From positions 2,232,001 to 2,296,000 of the forward strand of contig CP053155.1 of assembly GCA_014607495.2 (NCBI GenBank): a stretch of DNA of 64,000 nucleotides, read 5' to 3'. This document shows, piece after piece, positions 21,840-32,727 of this stretch (positions are counted from its first letter, which is position 1; each line of letters starts with the position of its first letter). The stretch is from Carposina sasakii. Its lineage: Eukaryota; Arthropoda; Insecta; Lepidoptera; Carposinidae. The notes beneath the pieces were generated by a model, which made no database searches, was not told the DNA's origin, and was given only the letters and a program-made list of their open reading frames with translations. Both the position numbers and the translations under genes were made by a program.

Positions 21840-22815
21840 TAACCTGAGATTTGACCTAAGATACGCAATTTCAGTTTCAATTTCAGGCAAATTATTCAGT
21901 CTACATCTTAGTAATTATTTGTTTCATAAGGGTCCAATCCCAAACAAATATTATAATACCCAAAGTCAATATTCGCTGAGTTATCTTTAAAAGTAATTTA
22001 ATGTTGCACTGATTCTTCTTACACGAGCTTAAGTACACGAGGCACAATTTTGGGACCAAATTGAAAAAAGATCCCATTTAAACAATCTTATGAAGATTTC
22101 AAATTTATTGTTCAAAATTAATTTTACGAAAGAAACGCTCAAAATATTAATGTTCCCGCACCATGCTATTTAATGGACGAAGCAAGGCCGCAGTTTTTAC
22201 ATAACTAAGAATGACTCAGAAACATTTCCCGATAGAATTGGGACCACTCCACGGATAGTTGAATTTGTGCCTAAAAAGTGGCAGTAGGCTTATTTCTTAC
22301 TATGTGGATAAGCCATCTACCTACCTGCGTAATTCGCACACTCCTGCAAAGATTAAATTTTGTTTTACCAAGATTAGTTTTGAACTATGAAAACAATAGT
22401 TCAAAACTAATCATGGTGTACATTTACTATTTTTCTTTCGAGTTGAAAGGAAGTTAAATAGTTTAAAAGCATATTGGAAACATTAACATAAATTCGACAT
22501 TAAATATAAAATTGAGAAATATATTTTAATTTAATATAAACGCTTTCGAATTTGAGAATACCTATGTTTCGGGAAAAATAACGTATTTCACGAATGAATA
22601 AATTTATTGATTCTCTTTGAAAGCCGCGCCGGTAATTGAAACGTACCGCATATCTTTTAGAAAGGACAATTTTGTATATTTTCAAATGTATGATAAATCA
22701 GCCATTGGGACAAATTAATGAAAAGTAAATAACATCGGGCTTTTAAGTTTATAACTGTAGGTACAGCTAAGGAATACAAAATTCGTCTACGTGACAATAA
22801 ATTACAGCTTATGTA
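21840..22815. other. No recognisable gene
   Basis: AT-rich. A single MITE-Y end lies just before it (about 21793-21835, 'ttcgcttaacataccctttt'). Open frames of 60 codons have no motif. Confidence 0.35.
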
Positions 22816-23198
22816 TACAGGGTGATTTTTGGTTGTCAACGTTCCCGAAAACTACGGAATCTCCTCATCATCACGATCATTTTTCTCCATGGAAGCATAC
22901 CTGGGAAGTGTGTGGTTTTCAAAATATTAGGGTCCAAAGTTGAGTAAATAGACTGCTTTTTTCTGCATAAATGCACATAGACGCACGTAGCAAGATTTTT
23001 TCACGAGAAATAATTAATATCTGTCTATAAATAAACTAGCATAAACACTAGACACTATAAATTTCGCCAGATCAAGTAATTAAAAAAAAAAATTCAAAAA
23101 AAAAAAAATCCCGGCATTTTTTTTGGCATAAACTTACTTTATTTTATGTATAGAGTACGCACCCTTCGTTAAAGGTGGCCACAAAAAAACATCCTGTA
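22816..23198 (+). mobile_element. MITE-X, full copy
   Basis: It begins TACAGGGTGATTTTTGG and ends ACAAAAAAACATCCTGTA. The first and last 17 bp are imperfect inverted repeats, with TA on both sides, as in Tc1/mariner-type integration. Inner boxes: 'cccgaaaactacggaatctc', 'atggaagcatacctgggaag', 'ctgcataaatgcacatagac', 'actataaatttcgcc' and 'cgcacccttcgttaaaggtg'. No transposase. Other copies: 28556-30711 (interrupted), 30712-31042, 44364-44751, 50763-51347 and 54827-55576. Confidence 0.8.
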
Positions 23199-23726
23199 TT
23201 ATATAAGAATTTAATTCTGTATAGGGTCTGTTAGGTTAGCTACATAGATTTAGGTTTCCATATTAATAGCATCCATATCTTACTTTTATGGGTACCTAAA
23301 TAAAGATATTCTACATATACATATACGTTATTTTAATGTATAAGCTTTAAGTTTAACTGTAAAGCAAACTATTGTTTAAATATTCTTAAGTTTATATTAT
23401 TAAAACTAAGTGGTTTTGCGGCCGGCAATTTTATGTTGATAAAAAAATAGATATAATTAAAAGTAAAAAAGCTTCGATTACCGTTTCCGAGCACATCGCC
23501 ATCTTTCTCTCTTATCTTTAACGTAAATGTGTAATAACTCGATTTGGTAATAAAAATTCATTAAAGTAAATTTATTTTTTATTTATAAACAAATTGGTAC
23601 CGACTTTCATATCAATACGTTCGGTATTTTTACGTAAGATAGTAACATGCATACAGTCATTCTCACGAAGTTCACATGTAAATAATATAGTAGAAAGTCT
23701 TATTAAGTCCAAAAAGATGTTATCAA
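23199..23726. other. No recognisable gene
   Basis: AT-rich sequence with no open frame or repeat boundary that I can support. Confidence 0.35.
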
Positions 23727-23815
23727 AGTGGCGACAATGGGCATAAACCCCCCTAGGGCGTAGCCTTGTCGCATGCTCCTAGGAGTAGCCGTCTAGCAGT
23801 GGACTGATGATGATG
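23727..23815 (+). repeat. SINE-A 3' fragment
   Basis: It keeps 'ggcgacaatgggcataaac', 'gtagccttgtcgc' and 'gtctagcagtggactgatga' with a GATGAT tail, and is diverged. Confidence 0.65.
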
Positions 23816-24768
23816 AACGTAGATAAGGAGCGTAGTTTAGATTTTTTTGACATTGTGATAATGTCGATCTTAACGAAAAGTTCAACTCTTGAAAAGGGTT
23901 TTCTTAAATATAAATCTAAATAAAGATAATCTGCTTCTGTACTTTAGTTCCTAAAATTAATATAAATTAAATATTGTTAAAGCAGTAAGACCCTTGTTAA
24001 TAATAAAACTAGAATAACGTTACAAAACGAGGCTAATTAAAACGTTGCAAGTTTGGGTTCGTTTTGGCAAAACTGCGGAATGCTCTGGCAGGAGGCCAAA
24101 TGCAGCTCTTTGATAAGATAGCTAAATATGTAGTTAACGTTATCAATATAATTAGCGATTCAAGAACGAGTTCCAGGTGAAATAAGAGCACAAATGTATG
24201 CGACAGCGCAAAAAAAATGTAACTAAGATTTTTTTAGGTAGGTAGCCTGTAGTGTTAGCACATCTCGTGATCATTCGTCCTCTTCTGCCATTCCGGAAGG
24301 TAGGTATGTACAAGTCCTCAGGCCTACCTCTGCAATCTTTGCCCATTTATCCGGGTATATTCAATACATATATCCTACCCAGCAATTATCCTATATACCA
24401 CTTTATGTTACGTATTTTGTAATATGATAACTCATGTAAAATTATTGTTGCTCGCTTATAAAAGTCATATAACATAACAGAATTTAAAAAAAAATGCCAT
24501 ATAACTGTAAAATTTTCGGTCGAACGATATGGATCGGTAGGCAGATATGTAATGATTAATATGCGATTGCTTACCTATAGCCAATTTCAATAAACGATCT
24601 TAAAAGGCCAATTTACTTTTAATTTCTTACCAGTAACGTGGATTATAAGAAAAAGCTGATTTACCTGAAACAAATAAATATAATTATGGTCAAACATAGC
24701 AACAATAACAGGCAAATATTAGTATGAATTCTATTAAATTAAATACTTTATATTGTACTAGTAGATGC
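23816..24768. other. No recognisable gene
   Basis: AT-rich sequence. The 64-codon minus frame at 24152-24346 shows no motif. Confidence 0.35.
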
Positions 24769-24988
24769 CCGCGATTTCGTCCGCGTTGCTACAGAAAAAA
24801 CAAAATGTCGAAGTTATCCAGGATAAAAATATTTTTTTGGGATAAAAATAGCCTATGTGTCCAGGGTATCAGCTAACTTCATACCAAATTTTATTAAAAT
24901 CGCTCCAGCCGTTTTTACGTGAAGGAATAACAAACATCCATCCATCCATCCATACTAACAGACTTTCGCATTTATAATATTAGTAGGA
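24769..24988 (-). repeat. Dispersed 'TAATATTATAAA'-type repeat, inverted, full
   Basis: It reads 'gatgcccgcgatttcgtccg', 'gataaaaatagcctatgtg', 'accaaattttattaaaatcg', 'ccagccgtttttacgtgaag', a (CATC)n run and 'actttcgcatttataatatt' plus 'agtaggatt'. This is the best-preserved copy of the family also seen at 282-475 and 43578-43735. Confidence 0.65.
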
Positions 24989-25084
24989 TTGACCTTTTAA
25001 ATTTTGGGATTATATATAATTATCCAAAAAATATAAGAATGATACGTCCTACGCCAGTGTAGAATTTAGTAGTATCACATCTGG

Positions 25085-25207
25085 TGTGAAGAACTTATTT
25101 TACCGTGTCGACACGGGACGCGATGCTGTCCCACCTTCTGGAAACCCCTTATCCCCACTTTCCATACCCACGGGCTGACATGGAACATTCTACTCTGCCG
25201 ACACTAA
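25085..25207 (-). repeat. SINE-A, degenerate, inverted
   Basis: It reads 'ctggaaaccccttatccccac', 'tacccacgggctgacatgg' and 'attctactctgccgacac', the reverse of the SINE-A 5' half. The 3' half is missing. Confidence 0.55.
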
Positions 25208-26404
25208 ACTATTAAAAACATATCAGCCTAATACCTACACACAGGGGAACCTACCTACCTAATCTCTTATTACCCGCCATCGAACTAGATATAAAACTAA
25301 TTGTTGAGTAAAAGTTCAAAAGCTACTTAAAGGCCTATCCAGGTCATCCCTGTGTGCCCGAAGTTTCCTCATCGGAGCTCATCTACATAACAGGTCTGGG
25401 CTTTCAACTTAGATAGTTTGTGCTAGGGTTGTGCGTGATGCAAAAATATACAGCTCTAGTTTTGCAAAGGTGTCCCTTTGTCACTGTCAGTATACCTATA
25501 TACTCATACCTATACTAAAAAGGAGATATAACAGTGGTTTTGCTCGATTGTTAAAATTGTTAAAACGTTGAATATTTTTTTGGAAATTTCGTTTATGCTA
25601 CATATAACAGAAAGACATGTAGTCATATCTGAAGAGCGTCATCTATTGAACAAGTAACTGTATTTCTATAACAGTGAATAAGTAGGTACGAGTACGACTT
25701 TCAAGATGTCGTCGCCACGGTCAGTTTCTTATTTAATTTTTTTGGTCGATCAGCTGCTTACTAGAAATACTGTAAAGTATCTTAACAATTTTGTACTAGA
25801 AATAGGTGACAAGTGACAACCCTAGCAGCCCACTTTTGTCGATGCAGTTTAATGATGGAAAGTTAGTCTCTTTACATAAATTTAACTTATTGGAACGGTT
25901 TCGATATAGTGTGAAATTAAGGAGGATCCTCTTTAAAGTGGCTCCTTCATTTTGAACGATTATTCTAGTTACTCTATTTTATCTAGTAAATTACTTTTTA
26001 CTGAGGTTGGACAATTTTATAACTTCAATTGTATTTAATAAAGGGAACTATATTTTCTGTCACCAAAATTTATATTTGTCATCAAGTTGTATCACCAAAT
26101 AATTAGATCTATCGCCACGAAATATTTTCGTTTTCGGATAAACAAAGTATGAATCAGGTATGAATCACCAAGTTAATGTTAATATATGTGTAAAATAAAA
26201 GATAGATCACCAAAGAAATTGTAGTACATTGATTGAATATAAACGTCGTTCTCACAATAATAGTTTTGTTACTTAAATAATAGGTTTGTCCTCAAAATGA
26301 TAGATCTGTCACCAAATACTTGCAAATTTAGCTAATTGCTATTGCTGTTTGGGCGGATCCGAATCTGGTAATATACTCGTAGGTTAGAAGAATGAGAAAC
26401 TCTA
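25208..26404. other. No recognisable gene
   Basis: AT-rich. A run of short 'tcaccaaat/ttgtcaccaaa' phrases between 26060 and 26330 suggests a decayed tandem repeat. Nothing coding was seen. Confidence 0.35.
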
Positions 26405-26525
26405 TGCTTACGTCTACGTATACGCATCCGGTCTGCCCATATCTATACAGTTCCATACATTACAACTCAGAGGTACATGTACGTCTACGCTTACGTGTAC
26501 GCATACGCATCCGGTATGCTCGAGG
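26405..26525 (+). repeat. ACGT-rich inverted-repeat element, partial
   Basis: It has 'cgtctacgtatacgcatccg', 'cagttccatacattacaact', 'cagaggtacatgtacgtc' and 'cgcatacgcatccggtatgc' ending CTCGAG. It matches one side of the element at 51000-51193 and part of 31125-31285. The CTCGAG-proximal terminus is intact at the right end only. Confidence 0.55.
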
Positions 26526-26659
26526 CTTTATGCGGCGGTAAGCTTATAAGCGACTAAAGCGATTTTGATAAAAAAAAATTAGCAATCTTCTAATTTACTT
26601 AGCCAGCCTATTCTATTGGTTCTTTTGATACCTACTTTTTATTATTATTATTTGTATCT

Positions 26660-27330
26660 CTTTTGAAATTCTCAGGACTACAGAGTCCCGGTCTTTTGAG
26701 AGGCGTGCATCGGACCATAGCCAAGATGTAGAGGCCCTTTTTAGAGAACTTTAATATGGTGTAGGATACACATGGCGGATACCATCAGCGAGCGCACAAT
26801 ATGATGCACCCGGTGATGGTCCCCGCCATGTGCAAGACTATTGGAGTGCAGAGCTGTGTCATGCGATGGAAACAAGGTCATGGGCTATGGGGCTGAATTT
26901 TGGGTGGGGTTGGATAATCGGGCTATTCAAGGAGACTAACGGACACCTGCCATTACAACCAAGTCTCATAATTGTTAGGTGGCAGGCGGTGACTCGCCAA
27001 CTCATTTCATGGGCCCCCTGAAACGGCCGCACGCACGGAGCGACAAAGGGGGCAACATTTGGTGAGCGGCTAGGGTGGAGGGGTGCCCCTGGACTTTAAA
27101 CCGAAGCCAACTCGCCACTTACTAACGGGCACGTCCACCCTCGAGCAGTCATAACTCTCGCGACTCCACTCTGCCCGGCTGGCGAAGGCAAGGCAGAGAT
27201 GGGGGAACTGTTCCTCGTCAGACCTCACTCTGGCGCCGGAGATGAGGAACAGGGTCTTCCCCCGGGAGCACTTCAGGTCCGTGGGGACGCTACCTCCCAA
27301 CAGCTCGCCACAAGCTGCCCTGCGGGCTTA
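26660..27330. repeat. GC-rich island, probable LINE 3' region
   Basis: Bounded by TTATTATTATT on the left (26640-26652) and TTATTATTATC on the right (27328-27340), this block is far more GC-rich than its surroundings. Short frames cross it on both strands (63 and 76 codons) without a known domain. Phrases such as 'acgggcacgtccaccctcg' look to me like the untranslated end of a lepidopteran non-LTR element, though I cannot name the family. Confidence 0.4.
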
Positions 27331-27373
27331 TTATTATCAAATTTCTAATACAATTTTATTATTAACTACCTAT

Positions 27374-27427
27374 CTTCATCTTCTTCTTCAGCCTATTGCA
27401 GTCCACTGCTGGACGTAGGCCTCCCCC
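27374..27427 (-). repeat. Minimal LINE-A/SINE-A tail insertion
   Basis: Only the shared 3' tail is present: on the minus strand GGGGAGGCCTACGTCCAGCA, 'gtggactgcaataggctga' and a GAAGAAGAAGATGAAG run. Because it is restricted to the common tail, it could come from either LINE-A or SINE-A. CTATCT occurs on both sides. Confidence 0.6.
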
Positions 27428-27439
27428 ACTATCTATATG

Positions 27440-28470
27440 TATACATATAATTACTTATTTCCTTGATATCGTGTATCACAAATTAAAATATCTTAATCAA
27501 AGCTAACAAAACAAAGTAAAATAAACCTGCAAAAACAAAACCGATTACAACAATAACATCACCCTAACAGCCTAGAATAAATAAGAAAACAGATGCGCCA
27601 AATTAGCTGTTTCACTCGTGAATAATCTAGAGAATTAGCTGAACAAATTATCATTTCCAAGTACGCCTCGCCTTAACTTAATTAAGGGTAAACGCACTTA
27701 CCGGACTCCCGGCTAATGGCGGGCGCAATTAGGAATAGGAATCCTGTAAATTAATTACTCTTTTCACGGCGATGCCTGTAAAGATTGCAATTGACAGGTG
27801 TAAAGTTGCGTGAAGTGCAGACGGTATAACAGCCTCTCTAATTTAACAAGGAGTAGAGATGGAATAAGTTTACTCTAAGGTGCAATGTGACTTCCTTAAT
27901 ATGGAAAGTTTTAGTACGGAGAACACTTGAACTAAGCTGACAGATTCTTGAATAGTTTTTATTTAGACATATCGTCCGTGTGGTTTTACAAAAAAAAAAA
28001 AACTTTTTAAGCTAACCATTGTCTAGTTTTGACAGATATTCCCCATAGTATTTTGCTGTTTTAAACAGTATCTTTCTTTACACACAATTTGTAATAGTAC
28101 CGAGTGTTCTGCAATTAAACGCTTGTTTAGTGCTAACTTTAACGTTTAGGAAAATCGGTCGAGAGATGGTGGTATTGTGCTTATTTTTCAATGGTCAAGT
28201 ATGATTAAAGTTTAACGATTAATAATATCAGTTTTATTTTCTTGTTTTATTGCTAAGCAAAATTCAAATTACTAGCTTTTATTTATATGCAAAGTTTAGT
28301 GAGTGCCAGGAAACTGAATTGAACATAAAACCGGTTTATGTTGGTTCAAAGACGTGCTTATGGTCTGAACATGCCCGGTCGGTATATGACTATCTCTAGG
28401 AATGTAAATATTCATTTTCATTTGATGATAAAAAATAAAGAATAAAGTAAGAGTCGCCTTAGAAACTCGG
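27440..28470. other. No recognisable gene
   Basis: AT-rich sequence with no open frame above 60 codons and no repeat I can assign. Confidence 0.35.
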
Positions 28471-28479
28471 GTATTTTCT

Positions 28480-28555
28480 CAGGCGATAAACGAGCAACTT
28501 GCACTGATCATTTACCTATATCTGTCCCCCATATGCTATACGTTATACGTTATCC
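28480..28555 (-). repeat. Repeat R, inverted fragment
   Basis: It reads 'ttttctcaggcgataaacg', 'gcaacttgcactgatcatttac' and 'ctgtcccccatatgctatac', the reverse of the repeat R middle boxes. Confidence 0.55.
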
Positions 28556-28580
28556 CCCATATGTTATTTCGTTGCCACCC
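28556..28580 (-). mobile_element. MITE-X outer fragment, split by a nested insertion
   Basis: 'atatgttatttcgttgccac' plus 'cc' corresponds to the minus-strand terminus of MITE-X (compare 50763 'aggatgttttttgttgcca'). The rest of the copy resumes at about 30462 with 'cacccttaacgaaggg'. The break falls in the CACCC motif, which is present on both sides. Confidence 0.6.
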
Positions 28581-28752
28581 AAGTTGCACAAGAGGCTGCA
28601 TAGCAACTGAATATTGGACTACAATTACCCTTTAAGTGGTATAAGAAAGCTGCATAAAAGGTGATTCCGAGCTTATTCAGCCCTTAAACCACTTAAATGG
28701 GCACAAATTATTCAGCTCTAATGTCACATAAGCTGCTTAAGAGAATCAGAAT

Positions 28753-29013
28753 CAGAAATTTAAGAGAGTTATAAGGGGTAACAGGTATTGTAAGAGCTGA
28801 ATATCAACCGGTTAAGAGACCATGTTACTCTTTATACAGCTGAATACCTAAGTAATGTATCACAACGGGCCTGTTGGTGGTAGAAGCAGAAATTTAAGAG
28901 AGTTGTAAGGGGTAACAGGTGTTGCAAGAGCTGAATATCAACTGATTGAGTGACCATGTTACTCTTTATTCAGCTGAATACCTAAGTAATGTATTACAAT
29001 GGGCCTGTTGGTG
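28753..29013. repeat. Two tandem 134-bp repeats
   Basis: 'cagaaatttaagagagtt' starts at 28753 and again at 28887. Both units then run through 'aaggggtaacagg', 'aagagctgaatatcaac', 'gaccatgttactcttta', 'cagctgaatacctaagtaat' and 'gggcctgttggtg' with about ten differences. Confidence 0.85.
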
Positions 29014-29477
29014 ACGCGTGACTATAGAAAATAATATTTTTGTATATTCATTTTACTTATTGTTGAAAAGTGACCGTAGGAACTTGTGACAACATAAACG
29101 TAAACGCCATATTAATGGCGGTGTCGTTTCATAATATATTTATTGGTACCTAAGTAAACGGAACGGTTTTCTTTATTAGTGCCAGAAAAATGTGTGGGAA
29201 TGCAAGTTTACTGTCATTATATGTATATTGTCTAAGAAAATTTTGGTGCGCTACGAAAATATTGTGTTTTTAAATAATATAGAAATAAATGATGTAAATA
29301 AGCTATGTGTTTTAAAATCTTGGCTCAACAATTTTCAATAGTTTGGACATAACTATTAAATAAATAGAGACTGTTACGATATAAGAAGTAATACCTAATT
29401 TAATAAGTTCGTAATTCATGCACAAAACATATAAAAAAATATAAAGTAAATTATAATATTTCCAGGTTAAAATGGTG

Positions 29478-29990
29478 GTTGATATTAAACAGCTATGTGA
29501 ATATGTTATTTATCAAAGGGCTGCTTAGTGATTCACTTGTGAACCTATATTCATCAAAGGATTGCTTAGTGTTTCACATGTGAACAATTTCTCATTAAAG
29601 GGCTGTTAAGCGTTTCATGCGTGAACCATTACTTATTAAAGAGCTGTTAAGCGTTTCACGTGTGGACCATTACTTATTAAAAGGCTGTTGAGCGATTCAC
29701 CTGTGTACTGTGAAACAGTTCAAGAGCAAAGTAGAATTGAACATGTAACTCCGTATGCAGCCTTGGTTGATGTTAAACAGCTATGTGAACCGTTATTTAT
29801 CAAATGGCTGTTTAGTGATTCACTTGTGAACCTATATTTATCAAAGGACTGCTTAGTGTTTCACATGTGAACCATTACTTATTAAAGGGGCTGTAAAGCG
29901 TTTCACGCGTGAACCATTACTTATTACAGAGCTGTTAAGCGTTTCAGGTGTGAACCATTACTTATTAAAGAGCTGTTGAGCATTTCACGA
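29478..29990. repeat. Two-level array of 41-bp units with TTCAC/GTGAA dyads
   Basis: About eleven units of about 41 bp each contain a 'gctgttaagcg' box, a dyad centred on TTCACrYGTGAA, and an 'accattacttattaaa' box. Dyads include the perfect palindromes TTCACATGTGAA and TTCACGCGTGAA. The units form two blocks that begin with the same 'gttgatrttaaacagctatg' leader at 29478 and 29766, a period of 288 bp. The blocks match each other unit by unit, so the block was duplicated after the 41-bp units had diverged. Confidence 0.88.
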
Positions 29991-30465
29991 GTTAAAGTTA
30001 AAGCCATTTATTTTGATATACTAGTGAACCTCTAAATATCCATGAGGCATCTCGTGAACGTTTAAACTGCCGCTATATGCAGACAGTATCAATGGATAAA
30101 TAAAGACTGCTTAGCGGTAAATATGTTCAGCGCTAAGATATATTATGGGCCACAGGTGTCCCGTTATGCGTCTATTGGCTTAATATTATGAGAACTTGTG
30201 CCCCTTTAATGAGTCAGCTCAATAACAGTTCACAAGTACTTTCTTATATTGCTCTTGGCTCTTTCTAGAACTATATGCGTTTTAAGGGTATATTTGTCAC
30301 CCATAATGCAGCTCTTATTTACCCTTAAGTTGTTTAAATATCACTGACTGCTATTATGCAGCTAAGGGACCATGAGTATATTCTTATATGAGTTTTAATA
30401 CGCCCAGAGCTGTGTGTAGATCTAAAAGTGAGTATTTATTCAGCTATCTGTGCTACTTGGGCACC

Positions 30466-30711
30466 CTTAACGAAGGGTAGATACTCTATACTACAAATAA
30501 AATAAGTTTATGCCAAAAAAAATGATGGGAAACGATGTAAATTTTTTTGATTTTTTTAAATTACTTTTTCGGGCGAATTTTATAGTGTCAAGTGTTTATG
30601 CTGGTTTATTCATAGACAGATATTAATTATTTCTAGTAAAAAATCTTGCTACACGCGTTAATGTGCATTTATGTATTTTCGGGAACGTTGACGACCAAAA
30701 ACCAACCTGTA
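30466..30711 (-). mobile_element. MITE-X remainder, internally deleted
   Basis: Continuing from the nested break, it reads 'acccttaacgaagggtag' to 'aatttatgtattttcggg' and ends 'aaccaacctgta'. Relative to full copies, the centre (about 100 bp, between 'gtgcattta' and 'ttttcgggaacg') is missing. The copy then abuts a second MITE-X in the opposite direction. Confidence 0.7.
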
Positions 30712-31042
30712 TACAGAATGATTTTTGGTCGTCAACGTTCCCGAAAACTACGGAATCTCCTCATCATCACGATCATTTTTCTCCATGGAAGCATACCTGG
30801 GAAGTGTCTGGTTTCCAAAATATTAGGGTCCAAAGTTGAGTAAATAGACTGCGTTTTTCTGCATAAATGCACATAGACGCGCGTAGCAGGATTTTTTCAC
30901 GAAAAATAATTAATATCTGTCTATAAAAAAACTAACATAAACACTAGACACTATAAATTTCGCACGATCAAGGAATTAAAAATTTTTTCATGTATAGAAT
31001 ACGTACCCTTCGTTAAAGGTGGCCACAAAAAAACATCCTGTA
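30712..31042 (+). mobile_element. MITE-X, full copy, back-to-back with an inverted copy
   Basis: It starts TACAGAATGATTTTTGG immediately after the CCTGTA end of the previous copy and ends ACAAAAAAACATCCTGTA. All family boxes are present, with a deletion in the A-rich segment around 30980. The head-to-head contact through 'ctgtatacag' suggests that the second copy used the TA at the end of the first as its target. Confidence 0.78.
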
Positions 31043-31124
31043 TGTGGGATCTCTTTTTTGATCTGCAGGATTCTGTGTATATAATTTTATTTAAAATAAG
31101 GGACAAATTTACATCCATTAGATG

Positions 31125-31285
31125 CGTATGCATAGACGTGCACGTACCACAAATTGCAATGTATGGAACTGTATAGACTCGGGCAAACCGGATGCGTAAT
31201 GCATATACTGCAAGGTGTCCAGTTCATACTTTAGAACTCAGCGGTACGTGCACGTCTACGCATACGCATCGTCTGCTCGAGCCCC
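31125..31285. repeat. ACGT-rich inverted-repeat element, diverged copy
   Basis: It contains 'tgcgtatgcatagacgtgca' on the left and 'cgtgcacgtctacgcatacg' on the right, ending CTCGAG. The arms are inverted. Middle boxes 'atggaactgtatag' and 'gaactcagcggtac' are shared with 26405-26525 and 51000-51193. Confidence 0.5.
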
Positions 31286-31289
31286 TAAC

Positions 31290-31862
31290 CGCTATTGTTA
31301 AAAATAATTCGATAACTCCGCTAGATAAGTTTAACATCAATGAAATCTTCTAACAATTATAATTTGATGCTAAGTACTTGAAACGCCTGAGGCTGCTCTT
31401 ATTAAAGTTGGAACTGAATCTCCAAATTATTTCTAAAAGGTTCCATGAAATTACATGAATAATTTTAAGTGAAGTACTTACCTACCTATCTTAGTATCAT
31501 GACATTTGAATGAACTAGAGGCCGCCCACTACTTCCTGTTTAACCGTTTTAAAAGGAGTTTTGTATGTAATGGAGGGATGTTCTGACAACTTATTAAAAG
31601 TTAAAAAAAATAGTTCAAATCACCTGGATAGATGGCGTGAGCACATCACACCTACCCTAATCCCCCCACCTCACCTTTCAACCAAAGACATCAATAGCTG
31701 AGCACTATAGATAGACGAAGCAGACTATAGTGTGCAGAACACGTCCGACTAAAAATCGGTCCGCTAGGAAAGACAAGATATAGCAGATACCTGAGCATTG
31801 CTTGCATCTCTGCTAAATTAAAGGTATCTGTACTCTACTACACGAGGGTTAATAGTTAGTTA
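31290..31862. other. No recognisable gene
   Basis: AT-rich sequence without an open frame or repeat that I can support. Confidence 0.35.
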
Positions 31863-32109
31863 TAAAATTATTAATAAAGAAATTGAAAAAATTCCTCACC
31901 CGAGTGGGACTCGAACCCAAGACCTCTGCATTCCATGCAAGTGCTCTTACCACTGAGCTACCGGGGTCAATTACTCGGATGACGAATTTTACCATCTCTT
32001 TTTAAATTACATTATTGGCAACGTTATTTTTTCATCCCGATAGCTATACACTAGCCAAATCTCGGCAAACAAAGCTGAATCCCTTAGCACAATGTTTAAA
32101 GATGAAACG
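31863..32109 (-). repeat. SINE-C, full copy, inverted
   Basis: On the minus strand it runs from CGTTTCATC (32109) through the conserved leader, a tRNA-like unit at about 31895-31967 with A box 'tagctcagtggtaagagc' and B box 'gggttcgagtccc', to the body 'gaggaattttttcaatttc' and 'ttattaataattttata'. The acceptor stem has an extra C and the first T-stem pair is broken, so it is not a functional tRNA gene. TTATAAC flanks both sides and may be the target duplication. Confidence 0.8.
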
Positions 32110-32727
32110 TTATAAGTACTCTATCTGCACAGTCTATACACGGAACTATTAGATACAATATCCTTCAAACTGGGAGAGGTAAGGTGGGGGGGGTTCGAGT
32201 AGGTAATGCTAACGCCATCTATTTTTGACTGTTATTTTAACTTGTGAGAAAATCACTCAGTAATTTTTTTAGTACAGTCAATCTCTTGTCTAGTTAAACT
32301 TTAACAACTTTAACTCTTAAAGTAACTATTTATTTCTAGAATAGGTACGAAAGTAATTCTGCAAAAAAAACCTAACCTGTTTATTTATTACCTGTTTTCA
32401 CTGAACATCATAATCTTTGATGATAAATTTTATAACCTACTCGTACCTATGTAAATAGACAAAATTATATTCGCTATCAGTTAACCACTAAAATTTGATT
32501 ATACTTCGGACAGTTAGGACAGTTTCTCGGATTAAAGTGTCTGTTCATTGCAACTGGACTCAAGCCAAACTTACCTGCTAGTAAAACTGAGAAAAGTAGG
32601 TACTTTGGACAGTTTACATTTACTTGAATATGAAAGAAGAATAGGTAAGACTGCTCAGAACTCGGCACAGTAAGCTCATCCCTTGTGTCATATATAAATA
32701 CATAGATAAGTATAGAAACTCCATGCT

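Larger units (their letters stand above)
28578..30463. mobile_element. 1.9-kb non-autonomous element with internal tandem arrays
   Basis: The termini are imperfect inverted repeats: CCCAAGTTGCACAAGAGGCTG at the left and, inverted at the right, CCCAAGTAGCACAGATAGCTG. The element has split a MITE-X copy and appears to have duplicated CACCC. It carries two 134-bp repeats (28753-29013), a two-level 41-bp array (29478-29990), and repeated 'cagct' and 'gctgaat' words near both ends. There is no transposase frame; the longest open frame is about 60 codons. I do not recognise the family. Confidence 0.6.

Noticed and set aside
29478..29990. CRISPR-like array (about 41-bp regularly spaced repeats)
   Set aside because: The units are directly tandem without unique spacers, the genome is eukaryotic, and no cas genes are present.
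31895..31967. Second tRNA gene candidate on the minus strand
   Set aside because: Extra base in the acceptor stem, broken T-stem pair, and conserved SINE-C flanks on both sides.
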